Below are positions 1-10,900 of a stretch of 64,000 bases of DNA, one piece after another. The stretch's first letter is position 1. Every line of letters begins with the position of its first letter. Under the pieces are notes generated by a model, which saw nothing but the letters and a program-made list of their open reading frames with translations, was not told the origin of the DNA and did no database searches. Both the position numbers and the translations under genes were made by a program. This DNA is from Saprospiraceae bacterium (lineage in GTDB: Bacteria > Bacteroidota > Bacteroidia > Chitinophagales > Saprospiraceae), in assembly GCA_016709995.1 (NCBI GenBank), contig JADJLQ010000002.1:744001-808000 (forward strand). Direction: 5' to 3'.

Positions 1-1
1 G

Positions 2-949
2 CTCATGGGTCATGCTGCCATCGAAGTCACCGGCAATCCCCTCCCTGATGAGACCCTGGATAAAATGCGGAGCTCTGATGCTGTTCTTTTTGGCGCCGTA
101 GGCCATCCCAAATATGACAATGATCCTACCGCCAAAGTGCGTCCGGAACAAGGGCTACTCAAAATGCGCAAAGAACTTGGCCTGTACGCCAACCTCCGTC
201 CTATCAAACTCTTTGATGACCTTTTGAGCGCATCCAGTATCAAGCCTGAGATCCTCAAAGGTGCTGACATCCTCTTTTTTAGAGAGTTGACCGGAGATAT
301 CTATTTTGGAGAAAAAGGCCGAAAAGACAATGGAGATACTGCTTACGATGTGGCCCAATACAGCCGCTACGAAGTAGATCGAATCGCCCGCAAAGCTTTC
401 GATGCTGCTCGCTTGCGCAAGAAAAAACTGTGTTCAGTAGACAAAGCCAATGTCCTGGAGACCAGTAGACTCTGGAGAGAGGTGGTGCAAAAAGTAGCTC
501 TGGAATATCCCGATATACAGGTCGAACATCAATTTGTAGATGCCATGGCCATGTTGTTGATCAAAGACCCCCGCAGGTATGATGTGGTCGTTACTGCTAA
601 TCTTTTTGGAGATATCCTGACTGATGAAGCCTCTCAAATCGCCGGCTCTATGGGTATGCTGGCTTCTGCTTCTATAGGCGATGGTACCGGCGTGTACGAA
701 CCCATCCATGGGTCTGCCCATGATATCACCGGCAAAGGTGTGGCCAATCCGCTGGCCTCCATCCTGTCTGCAGCGCTGATGCTGGAGATCTCTTTTGGGC
801 TCAAATCAGAGTCAGACGCTATCTTATCCGCTGTCGATCAGGTTCTAGCCGATGGATGGCGTACCAGGGATATAGCGGATACCACGACTCCGATCGATCG
901 GGTGCTTGGCACAGAAGCCATGGGCGAGCAAGTTCTCAAAAGGATCTGA
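2..949 (+). CDS. leuB: 3-isopropylmalate dehydrogenase, 5'-truncated by the window edge
   Basis: Catalyses NAD-dependent oxidative decarboxylation of 3-isopropylmalate in leucine biosynthesis, in the cytoplasm. About 315 residues are present and the frame is open at the window start; the family is usually 350-360 residues, so about 40 N-terminal residues lie outside. The first in-window ATG (position 5) is internal. Visible family motifs are FRELTGDIYFG (substrate-loop Arg and catalytic Tyr), SVDKANVLETSRLWR (catalytic Lys), GDILTDEASQIAGSMGM (metal-binding Asp residues) and GVYEPIHGSAHDITGKG (NAD-binding loop). The frame is intact. Isocitrate or tartrate dehydrogenases are related, but the loop motifs fit LeuB best. 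The following genes are unrelated, so this is probably the end of a leu operon lying to the left. Confidence 0.95.
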   Translation, partial: LMGHAAIEVTGNPLPDETLDKMRSSDAVLFGAVGHPKYDNDPTAKVRPEQGLLKMRKELGLYANLRPIKLFDDLLSASSIKPEILKGADILFFRELTGDIYFGEKGRKDNGDTAYDVAQYSRYEVDRIARKAFDAARLRKKKLCSVDKANVLETSRLWREVVQKVALEYPDIQVEHQFVDAMAMLLIKDPRRYDVVVTANLFGDILTDEASQIAGSMGMLASASIGDGTGVYEPIHGSAHDITGKGVANPLASILSAALMLEISFGLKSESDAILSAVDQVLADGWRTRDIADTTTPIDRVLGTEAMGEQVLKRI

Positions 950-1004
950 CCTGTTAATTTAATTTTAGAGGGACTTTGAAGCTAAGGTTTTAATCTCCTT
1001 TTTT

Positions 1005-1436
1005 CTATTTACAAGCACATTGATCATGTTCATTTAGGTAGGCAATGGTAGTCTTGCATAGTTTTTCAAGGCATAAAATATTAATATCTGAAAGTCTCTT
1101 TACATAAATACAGGCTTTTCCAATTTTGAATTTTCCTAAGTCGTCCAGCAGATGTTTGTTGTCTGGTGTGGGTGAGAATACATAAAGTGAAAATTCCATT
1201 TTTCGAGGTGAAAATCCAATAAGTGGAGCATCACCCTCGTGACCACTTGCATACTTGTAATGGTAACTTCCAAATCCTATAATGGTGGCACCCCACATTT
1301 TAGGTTCAAACCCAGACCATTCCCTCATAAAATCGATTAGTCGAAAACTATCCACTTTGTTTTGGTCGCTAGCCACATAGGAATTGATGAAATCCGCCAC
1401 ACTTACCTCTGTTTCGATTGTTTTGTTTTTTGCCAT
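1005..1436 (-). CDS. DUF1801 (YdhG-like) domain protein
   Basis: A 143-residue soluble protein starting at an ATG. The body carries family features: an aromatic REWSGFEPKMWG segment, a central IGFGSYHYKY strand, and GFSPRKMEFSLYVF followed by a C-terminal KACIYVKRLSDIN segment, as in DUF1801/YdhG-like proteins with a frataxin-like fold. No signal peptide or membrane segment is seen. The biochemical role of this family is unknown. It is convergent with leuB and stands alone; the next gene (VOC fold) is on the same strand about 140 bp upstream, so co-transcription is possible but not shown. Confidence 0.8.
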   Translation of the reverse strand: MAKNKTIETEVSVADFINSYVASDQNKVDSFRLIDFMREWSGFEPKMWGATIIGFGSYHYKYASGHEGDAPLIGFSPRKMEFSLYVFSPTPDNKHLLDDLGKFKIGKACIYVKRLSDINILCLEKLCKTTIAYLNEHDQCACK

Positions 1437-1572
1437 ATAAGTTCATCTTTTGATCACGGTTACTGGCGATTTTCCTATTACTTTTCCAATAAATCTTTCT
1501 TCCAAAGGAACGAATGTTGGAGCAAATCACAATGGCCCTGGAAAATTGTTCATTCTTCAGCCTGAGTAGTTT

Positions 1573-1935
1573 TTACCATTGTTGAATAATAATCCCAACC
1601 TGATTGTCCCTTAATGCGAATTCTTTCGCGCCCCAGGGACGAAGGGTAATTACTTTAAGATTTGGATGCAAAAATTCAACATGGGACATACTTACTGATC
1701 TATAAACCTCTTCAATATCTTTAGTCACCAACCTAAATTCGGGATTATGTTCTTTTGCTAATGATGCATTTTCAAAAAGATTTAGGCGCAACCCATCTCT
1801 TTCTAATACACAAAATGGTTGGCTGGATTTTATTTCATCATGTCCAATGGTAAAACCCAGGCAGTCTACAAATAATTTTAAACCATCAGTGATATTTTGG
1901 TAAAAAATATTTGGAACAAGTTTTTCAAAATTCAT
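1573..1935 (-). CDS. VOC (glyoxalase/bleomycin-resistance-like) fold protein
   Basis: About 120 residues in the size and pattern of a single-chain vicinal-oxygen-chelate protein: N-terminal PNIFYQNITDGLKLFVDCLGF (beta-alpha opening), central FCVLERDGLRLNLFENA strand and C-terminal LRPWGAKEFALRDNQVG, which resembles the closing strand of glyoxalase-like proteins. ATG at 1935 is preferred over the TTG two codons upstream. Metal-ligand residues are not obvious, so a catalytic role is uncertain; many such proteins are uncharacterised or bind hydrophobic ligands. No operon partner is evident. Confidence 0.7.
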   Translation of the reverse strand: MNFEKLVPNIFYQNITDGLKLFVDCLGFTIGHDEIKSSQPFCVLERDGLRLNLFENASLAKEHNPEFRLVTKDIEEVYRSVSMSHVEFLHPNLKVITLRPWGAKEFALRDNQVGIIIQQW

Positions 1936-2161
1936 AGACAATTGTATTTATAAATATGGCCGAGTATAAAAATTCTAAGGTTCAAATTTAGCCCAAAATT
2001 CATTCATCCGCTAATGCTTCATTTTTTACAACTCAGACTTTGTCAATAACTTGTTAGGGGTTTGTTGTTTTTAGTTCAGTGGGCTCATAGTGCGGTGTTA
2101 TTGCCCCTGAGTCGAATGATTGTGTCCGTAAAAGTTTAAGAAAAGTCGTTATTTGGAAAAC

Positions 2162-2435
2162 CTAACAAAATACTCGTCTGCCATAAAGTGGTTCGCTGGC
2201 TGAAAAATGTACGATTGTCTTTCCGTCATATCGATAAGCACGGTCTGTGTCACTGCCAAACCAGTAATCACCGATATTGGCTTGAAATACAATCCAAATG
2301 CTTGTGCTCGGTATGGAAACAGTGTCGGCTAAATTTATCGATGAATTGGTGTTGGCCCTTTGAGTGGTTTTTTGTCCATTGCAAGAAATCAATATGGTCA
2401 AGCTGAAAAAAAAGTAAAAGTGCATTTAATTTCAT
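2162..2435 (-). pseudogene. Decayed propeller lipoprotein (N-terminal fragment)
   Basis: Encodes a lipoprotein signal ending in LTILISC, then about 60 residues with one propeller-blade motif (YWFGSDTDRAYRYDGKTI) like those of the full-length neighbour at 2605-3753, and then stops. The ATG at 2435 gives a good lipoprotein leader only if the A8 run at 2406-2413 is read one base shorter; without that change the frame opens near 2425. The rest of the propeller is absent. It appears to be a truncated paralogue of its neighbour. Confidence 0.6.
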
Positions 2436-2604
2436 TGTCTGTCTGTTGGGTGTTTCAAACTTTTGGCTTTGAGTTATCTGTAATCGAGTTCTACAAGGAG
2501 ATACTGTTGTACTTTTGTATATTGGTGTTGGCAGTTTGCTTCACGATCAAGCGGCGTGTAGCACTATGATCGTTTTAGCTATTTTTGAGACATTTTTATT
2601 TAAA

Positions 2605-3753
2605 CTACCAGGGGCCTCTCTGTTTTACCTGATAAAAATGTTTACCATCAAATCGATAAAGTCCTTGCCCTGTACCCCACCACATATTGCCCGATCTATC
2701 TTGATACATACTTTGAACACAACAGCTTGGTCCGTCCATTGGAGTAAAAACTGTAAAAGCTTTTGGGTCAGTTTTGTTGAGAGATGGATCAAATCTCGTA
2801 GTACTGCCTCGTGCTGTAACCCAAATAATACCCGACTGCTCGATATATATGCCCCAAAATTCGGTTCCTCCTAATCCGTCTTTCGGGGTGTATTCTGTAA
2901 AAGGAATGCCACCTGGCTTGAGCTCCGCCGAAGGATCATATTTACAAATGCCGTTTTTCATAGTAAACCACATGTTTCCAGCTTTATCTTGAGCGAGGCC
3001 ACCAGCATAGTTTTCTCCCAATAATTCTTTTTCTGCAATATGAGTAATTGTCTTTCTTTTTAGGTTCGGCTGGTGGGCGCCGTACCGATAGACACCTTTA
3101 TCAGAAGAAGCAAACCAAATGTTTCCGGTTTGGTCTTCCATGATACCAGCCACATTGATAGGAGGGAGTTCTTCATACAGTGAAAAACTTTGACCGCCAC
3201 TGCTATCGGCAGATGGATTATATCGGAATACGCCACCATGCGTGCCTACCCAGATAGCACCCGACTTGTCAACCAGGATGCTTTTTCTACTTATATCGAT
3301 ATGGCTTAGTCCATCTTTTTGATTATAATTTCTAAAGGTTTTCCCATCATATTTATAAACGCCCTGATCGGTTCCAAACCAAAGATTACCATTAGGGTCT
3401 TCATTTATAGCATAAACACTGGTATTATAAAATCCATTTGGATTGGAAAAGTAGGTCAAGGTTTTTTCGTGCCCGTCTAACAGATGAGCATCATACATCA
3501 CTACGCCTTCGCCTATGGTACCAAACCATAGGTTCCCTTTAGAATCCTGGAAAATACTTCGGATATATTGGCTGACCAGGGTTGTGTCAAAATCGGGAGC
3601 CAAAGCCGCTGCTTTAAAGGTTCTTATTACTGTTGGACCTGGTGTGGAAGTATTTGAGTCTTTCGATGCGTTTGTTTTTTCTTGTCCGTGGCAGGAAGTG
3701 AAGCCTACTGTCAGTGCAAGAAAAACAGTACTGCTGAATAGCTGTCGTATCAT
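2605..3753 (-). CDS. Two-component-regulator propeller-domain lipoprotein
   Basis: A 382-residue exported protein. The ATG at 3753 gives a lipoprotein leader (MIRQLFSSTVFLALTVGFTSC) with Cys near residue 21; an earlier in-frame start adds an unlikely tail. The rest is a chain of blade motifs of the form NLWFGT-x-GVYKYDGK repeated about seven times, the Reg_prop pattern that forms the periplasmic sensor half of hybrid two-component systems in Bacteroidota. No histidine kinase or DNA-binding part follows, so this is a stand-alone propeller, probably anchored to a membrane and binding a ligand or partner. A well-spaced promoter lies just upstream. Confidence 0.85.
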   Translation of the reverse strand: MIRQLFSSTVFLALTVGFTSCHGQEKTNASKDSNTSTPGPTVIRTFKAAALAPDFDTTLVSQYIRSIFQDSKGNLWFGTIGEGVVMYDAHLLDGHEKTLTYFSNPNGFYNTSVYAINEDPNGNLWFGTDQGVYKYDGKTFRNYNQKDGLSHIDISRKSILVDKSGAIWVGTHGGVFRYNPSADSSGGQSFSLYEELPPINVAGIMEDQTGNIWFASSDKGVYRYGAHQPNLKRKTITHIAEKELLGENYAGGLAQDKAGNMWFTMKNGICKYDPSAELKPGGIPFTEYTPKDGLGGTEFWGIYIEQSGIIWVTARGSTTRFDPSLNKTDPKAFTVFTPMDGPSCCVQSMYQDRSGNMWWGTGQGLYRFDGKHFYQVKQRGPW

Positions 3754-3775
3754 CGTGTTATTTATTTGGTTGGTG

Positions 3776-3808
3776 CTAATATAGGATTCAAGCATCAAAG
3801 ATCTCAAA
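3776..3808 (-). promoter_or_regulatory. Candidate Bacteroidota promoter (-33/-7)
   Basis: On the minus strand TTTG (3808-3805) is followed after 21 bases by TATATTAG (3783-3776). This fits the TTTG / TAnnTTTG arrangement with one mismatch in the -7 box. The box is about 22 bp upstream of the ATG of the propeller lipoprotein, giving a short leader. Confidence 0.45.
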
Positions 3809-4166
3809 TCTCTCTTTCACGCTCCTTTTAATCGTTTTTTTTAAATCAATGGGATAAGGGTTTGGAATCCACGCCGACCTTGTACGATTGCAGGTGATGA
3901 AGTGTCTAAGACCAGGAAAATAATTGCTTTAATCAATTTTAATATTATACCGGAGATGCTATATTTTATATTGTACAAACGTATGGGCTTAGCAATGTAG
4001 AACCCAAAGCTAGGTGTAAAAAAATGTAAATTACATGTAAATTCTAAAGCGATATAATAATCAGGCGGTTGATTTCCTTAAACAATTTTATGCCAACATT
4101 CATGGATATATCTATGCATGTTGTGATTTTCTAATCGCAATGGGTTATTGGACTTTGAGTGAGTCC
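3809..4166. other. Intergenic region, no gene seen
   Basis: About 360 bp between the stop of the giant adhesin gene and the promoter of the propeller gene. It is AT-rich, with stops in all frames and no convincing hairpin followed by a T-run. No RNA gene was recognised. Confidence 0.5.
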
Positions 4167-7100
4167 TTATTTACTCACTATAAAATGTAGTACCAGGTAT
4201 TCGATACCCTGAAGGAAGGTCATGGAATACACCCCATTGGTCAGTTCCGTCAGATTAAAGGACTCTGAATAATCGGCCTGGCCCTGAATCAATCTCGAAT
4301 GCCAGATTTTTCCAAAAAGGTCGTACACCCGGATCTGCATCGCTCCCGGACTGTTTAGAGAAATAACGGCTGCGAAATCACCTGCATTGGGATTAGGAAA
4401 AAGCTTGATTGACCTGATGTTCCGGATCGGGGTCACAGGATCAGGTGTTGTCAGTAGGGCAGCATCACCGACTATTTTGATGGTTTTGATTATTTCGCTG
4501 GAACAGCCGTATTTATAGGCAATCATTTTAATTGAAAAGATGCCGGTGCCTGAAAAAGCAAACCGATATTGATTTTGATCGTTGCCTGTCCATGAAGTGG
4601 TGGCCCCATCATATACCCAATGTATACTGTCCGGGATAGGCCAGGATATCTCGGAGGCGATCACAGGTTGATGTAATACTCCTTCGGAGGGAAGGATAAA
4701 GGAGGCCTTAAATACTTCTTTCGATTCGCCCACAAATATCGAATCCCGGGCTATACATCCAAGGTGGTTCTCTAGGGTCACCCAATATTTTCCTGCAGAT
4801 TTTAATGCCACGCTGTTAGAGATGGATGTAAAATGATTTGGACCGATCCAATCATAAGTGAAGCTATCAGGCAATTGTACCAATACCTCCTGATCCTTAC
4901 AAGTGAGCACGCTATCACTCAGCTCAATCCGGGGACTCAATAATGGATTGCCTTCGGGCACGACGATCACCGTATCGGTTGTACAATGCTGGTCACCAAA
5001 TATCCTGAGCGTGTAGCTGCCTGCCTGAAGATTTACTATATCCTTGTCCCGGCTGCCATTAGACCATTTAAATTGGATGCCCGGGTCGGATGAATTTACA
5101 ACCAGCCGGATGCCAGCATCGCTTATGCCATAACATGATGGGGCTTTAATATTTATATCCTGTAGGGTTATGGGCTTTTTGTTTTTAATTTGAATAGAAT
5201 CGAATAAATAGGAGCAACCATCCCCATCGATTGTTATTGCGCTATAGTCACCGGGAGGCAGATTGGATCTGCTGGCCCTATTCTGCTCTTTAAAATCACT
5301 CCAAAGTATTTTTGAAGGAATATGATCAGCATCAAAAGTAAGCTGGATTTTACCTGCAGCCTTATTTTCACAGCCTATATCTTCGGTATGCACAGCGATC
5401 CCGTCACCCGGTTGAGTATACAGGGGAACAGACAACCCAGCCCTGCAGCCAGCACTGTCCGTGACGATGACTTCATAATATCCTGCGGACAATTGTATCC
5501 GCCTGCCGGACTCTTTTTGTTCGATCAAATCACTCCAGGCATAGGTATAGGGTGCGGTCCCGCCCCGGGGAGTAATTTGGATCATCCCATTGTTCGCCTG
5601 ACATCCAGGGGATGCATCAATTTTATTCAACTGAAGGATTGCAGGTTCAGTGACTGTGATTTGAGCATCTGCTTGATTCATATTCTGGTCACTAACTTTT
5701 ATAAGATAGGTACCAGCCGATAGGCCGGTTCTAAAATTCAAATTTCCTCCCTTTGGCAGGTCTTGCCACTCATATGAATAAGGTGCTTTACCTCCATGGA
5801 CCACCAGCCCAATGCTTCCATTTTTTTGTCCAAAGCAGGACACCGGACTTACCATGGAGGTTATTTTAATCGTATTCGTATCTGCGATACAATTTGGTGA
5901 TCCGACGATTAAATCAGTAGCACAGCCATTTAATGATGCAGTGAGGGTGACCTCTGTGCCGATTAGTATTCCACTCACCAATTTGGTAATCGTATGTACA
6001 GTACCGGAAGAACTGCTGACTAGGCCATTACTTTCATATGCAATGGTATAGGTGGCCTGATCTGCGGAACAAGTAGTAGCAGTCATTCTTAAGATGGGGA
6101 TTGTATGGATGATCAAACTGACTGGTATTCTTGTATTGCTTTTACAACCATTGATCGTGTTTCTGGATTCTGCATAATAGGTCCCTGCTTTGGATGGAGT
6201 ATAAGTGTTGGACCCCTGTTGCAATAAATTGCCACCGGTACTGCTATCATACCAATCGATGGTCTCATTGATGCCAGTTGCGGTAGCGCTTAAGTTTGGG
6301 AACGATTCATTAGAGCAGATTGTTTGATTGCCGCCGCTTGTTGGTGCGGTGATGGAAGGACAGGTGCAAGATGGAGCTGTAACATTGAGGGTAGTTGTGC
6401 AACCGTTGAGGCTTGAAGATAGCGTGACATTTGTACCGGATGGAATACCGCTTATGGTTTTAGATGTATTATTTACGGAGCCTGTGGTGCTGCTGACTGT
6501 GCCATTACTTGCATATGAGATGGAGTAAGTAGTGAGATCTGAGGAACAAGTGGTAGTGATAATGCTCAAAGTGGGCACAGCACGGATGATTAAACTTACT
6601 GGGTTTCTTGTACTGCTTTTACATCCGTTGATCGTGTTTCTGGATTCTGCAAAGTAAGTGCCTGCAATGGATGGTCTATAAGTACTCGATCCCTGTTGCA
6701 ATAAATTGCCGCCGGTACTGCTATCATACCAATCGATGGTCTCATTGATGCCAGTTGCGTTAGCGCTTAAGTTTGGGATCGATTCATTAGAGCAGATTGT
6801 TTGATTGCCGCCGCTCGTTGGCGCTGTGATGGAAGGACAGGTGCAAGATGGAGCTTTAACATTGAGGGTAGTTGTGCAACCGTTGAGGCTTGAAGATAGC
6901 GTGACATTTGTACCGGATGGAATACCGCTTATGGTTTTGGTAGTATTATTTACAACACCAGTGGTGCTGCTAACCGTGCCATTGCTGGAGAAATTGATGC
7001 TATACGAAGCAAGATCTGCGGAGCAAGTAGTAGTGATAATGCTCAAAGTGGGCACTGCCCGGATAACCAGACTCACTGGGGTTCTTGTACTGCTTTTACA

Positions 7101-7976
7101 TCCGTTGATCGTGTTTCTGGATTCTGCAAAGTAAGTGCCTGCAATGGATGGTCTATAAGTACTCGATCCCTGTTGCAATAAATTGCCGCCGGTACTGCTA
7201 TCATACCAATCGATAGTCTCATTGATGCCAGTTGCGGTAGCGCTTAAGTTTGGGATCGATTCATTTGAGCAGATCGTTTGATTGCCGCCGCTGATCGGGG
7301 CTGAGAGGGATGGACAGGTGCAAGATGGGGCTGTAATATTCAATGTAGTGCTACATCCATTACTTGATGATGTCAAAGTAATATTAGTGCCGGTGGGAAT
7401 ATTACTTACGGTTTTGGTAGTATTATTTACTGTTCCTACGGAACTACTGACGGTGCCATTACTCGCAAATGAGATGGAGTAAGTATTAAGATCTGCAGAG
7501 CAAGTGATGGTTGTCACACTTAAAGTGGGCACAGCACGGATGATTAAACTTACTGGGGTTCTTGTACTGCTTTTACATCCGTTGATCGTGTTTCTGGATT
7601 CTGCAAAGTAAGTGCCTGCAATGGATGGTCTAAAAGTACTCGATCCCTGTTGCAATAAATTGCCGCCGGTACTGCTATCATACCAATCGATGGTCTCATT
7701 GATGCCAGATGCGTTAGCGCTTAAGTTTGGGATCGATTCATTAGAGCAGATTGTTTGATTGCTGCCGCTTGTTGGTGCGGTGATGGAAGGACAGATGCAA
7801 GATGGGGCTGTAATATTCAATGTAGTGCTACATCCATTACTTGATGATAAAGTAATATTAGTGCCGGTGGGAATATTACTTACGGTTTTGGTAGTATTAT
7901 TTACTGTTCCTAAGGAACTACCGACTGTGCCATTGCATGCAAATGAGATGGGTAAGTAGCAAGGTTTGCAGAGCAA
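4167..7976 (-). CDS. Adhesin piece 3: last long modules, SprB-like repeats, T9SS sorting domain
   Basis: A 1,269-residue open frame continuing the same protein. It has about four 159-residue modules and a diverged partial one ending near SPNCIADTNTIK. Four SprB-like repeats follow, with the markers CFGQKNGSIGLVVHGG, PYTYAWSD, LSAGTYLIKVSD and AGSYTLRIFGDQHC. After an Ig-like and a PKD-like segment comes the C-terminal sorting domain: IKLFPNPNAGDF, MQIRVYDLFGKIW, LTELTNGVYSMTF and a terminal FIVSK. This pattern is the classic Por-secretion (type A) signal removed during T9SS export. The first residues up to about 7,950 are out of the true frame. Confidence 0.85.
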   Translation of the reverse strand: MLCKPCYLPISFACNGTVGSSLGTVNNTTKTVSNIPTGTNITLSSSNGCSTTLNITAPSCICPSITAPTSGSNQTICSNESIPNLSANASGINETIDWYDSSTGGNLLQQGSSTFRPSIAGTYFAESRNTINGCKSSTRTPVSLIIRAVPTLSVTTITCSADLNTYSISFASNGTVSSSVGTVNNTTKTVSNIPTGTNITLTSSSNGCSTTLNITAPSCTCPSLSAPISGGNQTICSNESIPNLSATATGINETIDWYDSSTGGNLLQQGSSTYRPSIAGTYFAESRNTINGCKSSTRTPVSLVIRAVPTLSIITTTCSADLASYSINFSSNGTVSSTTGVVNNTTKTISGIPSGTNVTLSSSLNGCTTTLNVKAPSCTCPSITAPTSGGNQTICSNESIPNLSANATGINETIDWYDSSTGGNLLQQGSSTYRPSIAGTYFAESRNTINGCKSSTRNPVSLIIRAVPTLSIITTTCSSDLTTYSISYASNGTVSSTTGSVNNTSKTISGIPSGTNVTLSSSLNGCTTTLNVTAPSCTCPSITAPTSGGNQTICSNESFPNLSATATGINETIDWYDSSTGGNLLQQGSNTYTPSKAGTYYAESRNTINGCKSNTRIPVSLIIHTIPILRMTATTCSADQATYTIAYESNGLVSSSSGTVHTITKLVSGILIGTEVTLTASLNGCATDLIVGSPNCIADTNTIKITSMVSPVSCFGQKNGSIGLVVHGGKAPYSYEWQDLPKGGNLNFRTGLSAGTYLIKVSDQNMNQADAQITVTEPAILQLNKIDASPGCQANNGMIQITPRGGTAPYTYAWSDLIEQKESGRRIQLSAGYYEVIVTDSAGCRAGLSVPLYTQPGDGIAVHTEDIGCENKAAGKIQLTFDADHIPSKILWSDFKEQNRASRSNLPPGDYSAITIDGDGCSYLFDSIQIKNKKPITLQDINIKAPSCYGISDAGIRLVVNSSDPGIQFKWSNGSRDKDIVNLQAGSYTLRIFGDQHCTTDTVIVVPEGNPLLSPRIELSDSVLTCKDQEVLVQLPDSFTYDWIGPNHFTSISNSVALKSAGKYWVTLENHLGCIARDSIFVGESKEVFKASFILPSEGVLHQPVIASEISWPIPDSIHWVYDGATTSWTGNDQNQYRFAFSGTGIFSIKMIAYKYGCSSEIIKTIKIVGDAALLTTPDPVTPIRNIRSIKLFPNPNAGDFAAVISLNSPGAMQIRVYDLFGKIWHSRLIQGQADYSESFNLTELTNGVYSMTFLQGIEYLVLHFIVSK

Positions 7977-10900
7977 GTGGTAGTGATAATGCTCAAAGTG
8001 GGCACTGCCCGGATAATCAAACTCAGAGGGGTTCTTGTACTGCTTTTACATCCGTTGATGGTGTTTCTGGATTCTGCAAAGTAAGTGCCTGCGATTAATG
8101 GACTAAAAGTACTCGATCCCTGTTGCAATAAATTGCCGCCGGTACTGCTATCATACCAATCGATGGTCTCATTGATGCCAGTTGCGTTAGCGCTTAAGTT
8201 TGGGATCGATTCATTAGAGCAGATTGTTTGATTGCTGCCACTCGTTGGTGCGGTGATGGAAGGACAGATGCAAGATGGAGCTGTAATATTCAATGTAGTG
8301 CTACATCCATTACTTGATGATGTCAAAGTAATATTAGTGCCGGTGGGGATATTGCTTATGGTTTTGGTAGTATTATTTACTTTTCCTACGGGACTACTGA
8401 CGGTGCCATTGCTGGTGAAACTTATAGAGTAAGTAGTGAGATCTGAGGAACAAGTGGTAGTGATAATGCTCAAAGTGGGCACTGCCAGGATAATCAAACT
8501 CATTGGGGTTCTTGTACTGCTTTTACATCCGTTGATCGTGTTTCTGGATTCTGCAAAGTAAGTGCCTGCAATGGATGGTCTATAAGTACTCGATCCCTGT
8601 TGCAATAAATTGCCGCTGGTACTGCTATCATACCAATCGATGGTCTCATTGATGCCAGTTGCGTTAGCGCTTAAGTTTGGGATCGATTCATTAGAGCAGA
8701 TTGTTTGATTGCCGCCGGTGATCGGGGCTGAGAGGGAAGGACAGGTGCAAGATGGGGCTGTAACATTCAATGAGGTGCTGCATCCATTACTTGCTGATGT
8801 CAATGTAAAATTAGTGCCGGTGGGGATATTGCTTATGGTTTTGGTAGTATTATTTACTGTTCCTCCGGGACTACTGACGGTGCCATTGCTGGTGAAACTT
8901 ATAGAGTAAGTAGTGAGATCTGAGGAACAAGTGGTAGTGATAATGCTCAAAGTGGGCACTGCCAGGATAATCAAACTCATTGGGGTTCTTGTACTGCTTT
9001 TACATCCGTTGATCGTGTTTCTGGATTCTGCAAAGTAAGTGCCTGCAATGGATGGTCTATAAGTACTCGATCCCTGTTGCAATAAATTGCCGCTGGTACT
9101 GCTATCATACCAATCGATGGTCTCATTGATGCCAGTTGCGTTAGCGCTTAAGTTTGGGATCGATTCATTAGAGCAGATTGTTTGATTGCCGCCGCTTGTT
9201 GGTGCGGTGATGGAAGGACAGGTGCAAGATGGAGCTGTAACATTCAATGAGGTGCTGCATCCATTACTTGCTGATGTCAAAGTAATATTAGTGCCGGTGG
9301 GGATATTGCTTATGGTTTTGGTAGTATTATTTACAGTTCCTATGGAACTACTGACGGTGCCATTGCTGGTGAAACTTATAGAGTAAGTAGTGAGATCTGA
9401 GGAACAAGTGGTAGTGATAATGCTCAAAGTGGGCACTGCCCGGATAATCAGACTCACCGGGGTTCTTGTACTGCTTTTACATCCGTTGATGGTGTTTCTG
9501 GATTCTGCATAATAGGTCCCTGCTATGGATGGAGTATAAGTGTTGGACCCCTGTTGCAATAAATTGCCACCGGTACTGCTATCATACCAATCGATGGTCT
9601 CATTGATGCCAGTTGCGTTAGCGCTTAAGTTTGGGATCGATTCATTCGAACAGATTGATTTATTGCCGCCGCTTGTTGGTGCGGTGAAGGAAGGACAGGT
9701 GCAAGATGGAGCTGTAATATTCAATGTAGTGCTACATCCATTACTTGATGATGTCAAAGTAATATTAGTGCCGGTGGGAATATTACTTACGGTTTTGGTA
9801 GTATTATTTATTGTTCCTACGGAACTACCGACTGTGCCATTGCTTGCAAATGAGATGGAGTAAGTAGTAAGGTTTGCAGAACAAGTGGTAGTGATAATGC
9901 TCAAAGTGGGCACTGCCCGGATAATCAAACTCAGAGGGGTTCTTGTACTGCTTTTACATCCGTTGATGGTGTTTCTGGATTCTGCAAAGTAAGTGCCTGC
10001 GATTAATGGACTAAAAGTACTCGATCCCTGTTGCAATAAATTGCCGCCGGTACTGCTATCATACCAATCGATGGTCTCATTGATGCCAGTTGCGTTAGCG
10101 CTTAAGTTTGGGATCGATTCATTAGAGCAGATTGTTTGATTGCCGCCGCTCGTTGGCGTTGTTATGGATGGACAGGTGCAAGATGGGGCTGTAACAATGA
10201 AGGTAGTTGTGCAACCGTTGAGGCTTGAAGTCAGCGTGACATTGATGCCCGATGGAATACCACTTATAGTTTTGGTTGTATTGTTTACGTTGCCTGAGGT
10301 GCTGCTAACTGTGCCATTGCTGGAGAAATTGATGCTATATGTAGTAAGATCTGCCGAGCAAGTGGTAGTAGTCAAATTTAAAGTAGGCACAGCACGGATA
10401 ACCAGACTCACTGGGGTTCTTGTACTGCTTTTACATCCGTTGATGGTGTTTCTGGATTCTGCATAATAAGTCCCTGCTATGGATGGAGTATAAGTGTTGG
10501 ACCCCTGTTGCAATAAATTGCCACCGGTACTGCTATCATACCAATCGATGGTCTCATTGATGCCAGACGGGGTAGCGCTTAAGTTTGGGATCGATTCATT
10601 CGAGCAGATTGATTGATTACCGCCGCTTGTTGGTGCGGTGATGGATGGACAGGTGCAAGATGGAGCTGTAACATTGAGGGTAGTTGTGCAACCGTTGAGG
10701 CTTGAAGATAGCGTGACATTTGTACCGGATGGAATACCGCTTATAGTTTTGGTAGTATTGTTTACAATGCCAGAGGAGCTGCTAACCGTGCCATTGCTGG
10801 AGAAATTGATGCTATACGAAGCAAGATCTGCGGAGCAAGTGGTAGTGATAATGCTCAAAGTGGGCACTGCCCGGATAATCAAACTGACAGGGGTTCTTGT

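Noticed and set aside
5322..5723. 133-codon plus-strand frame opposite the SprB-like repeats
   Set aside because: It is antisense to a well-supported coding region and its translation shows no recognisable domain.
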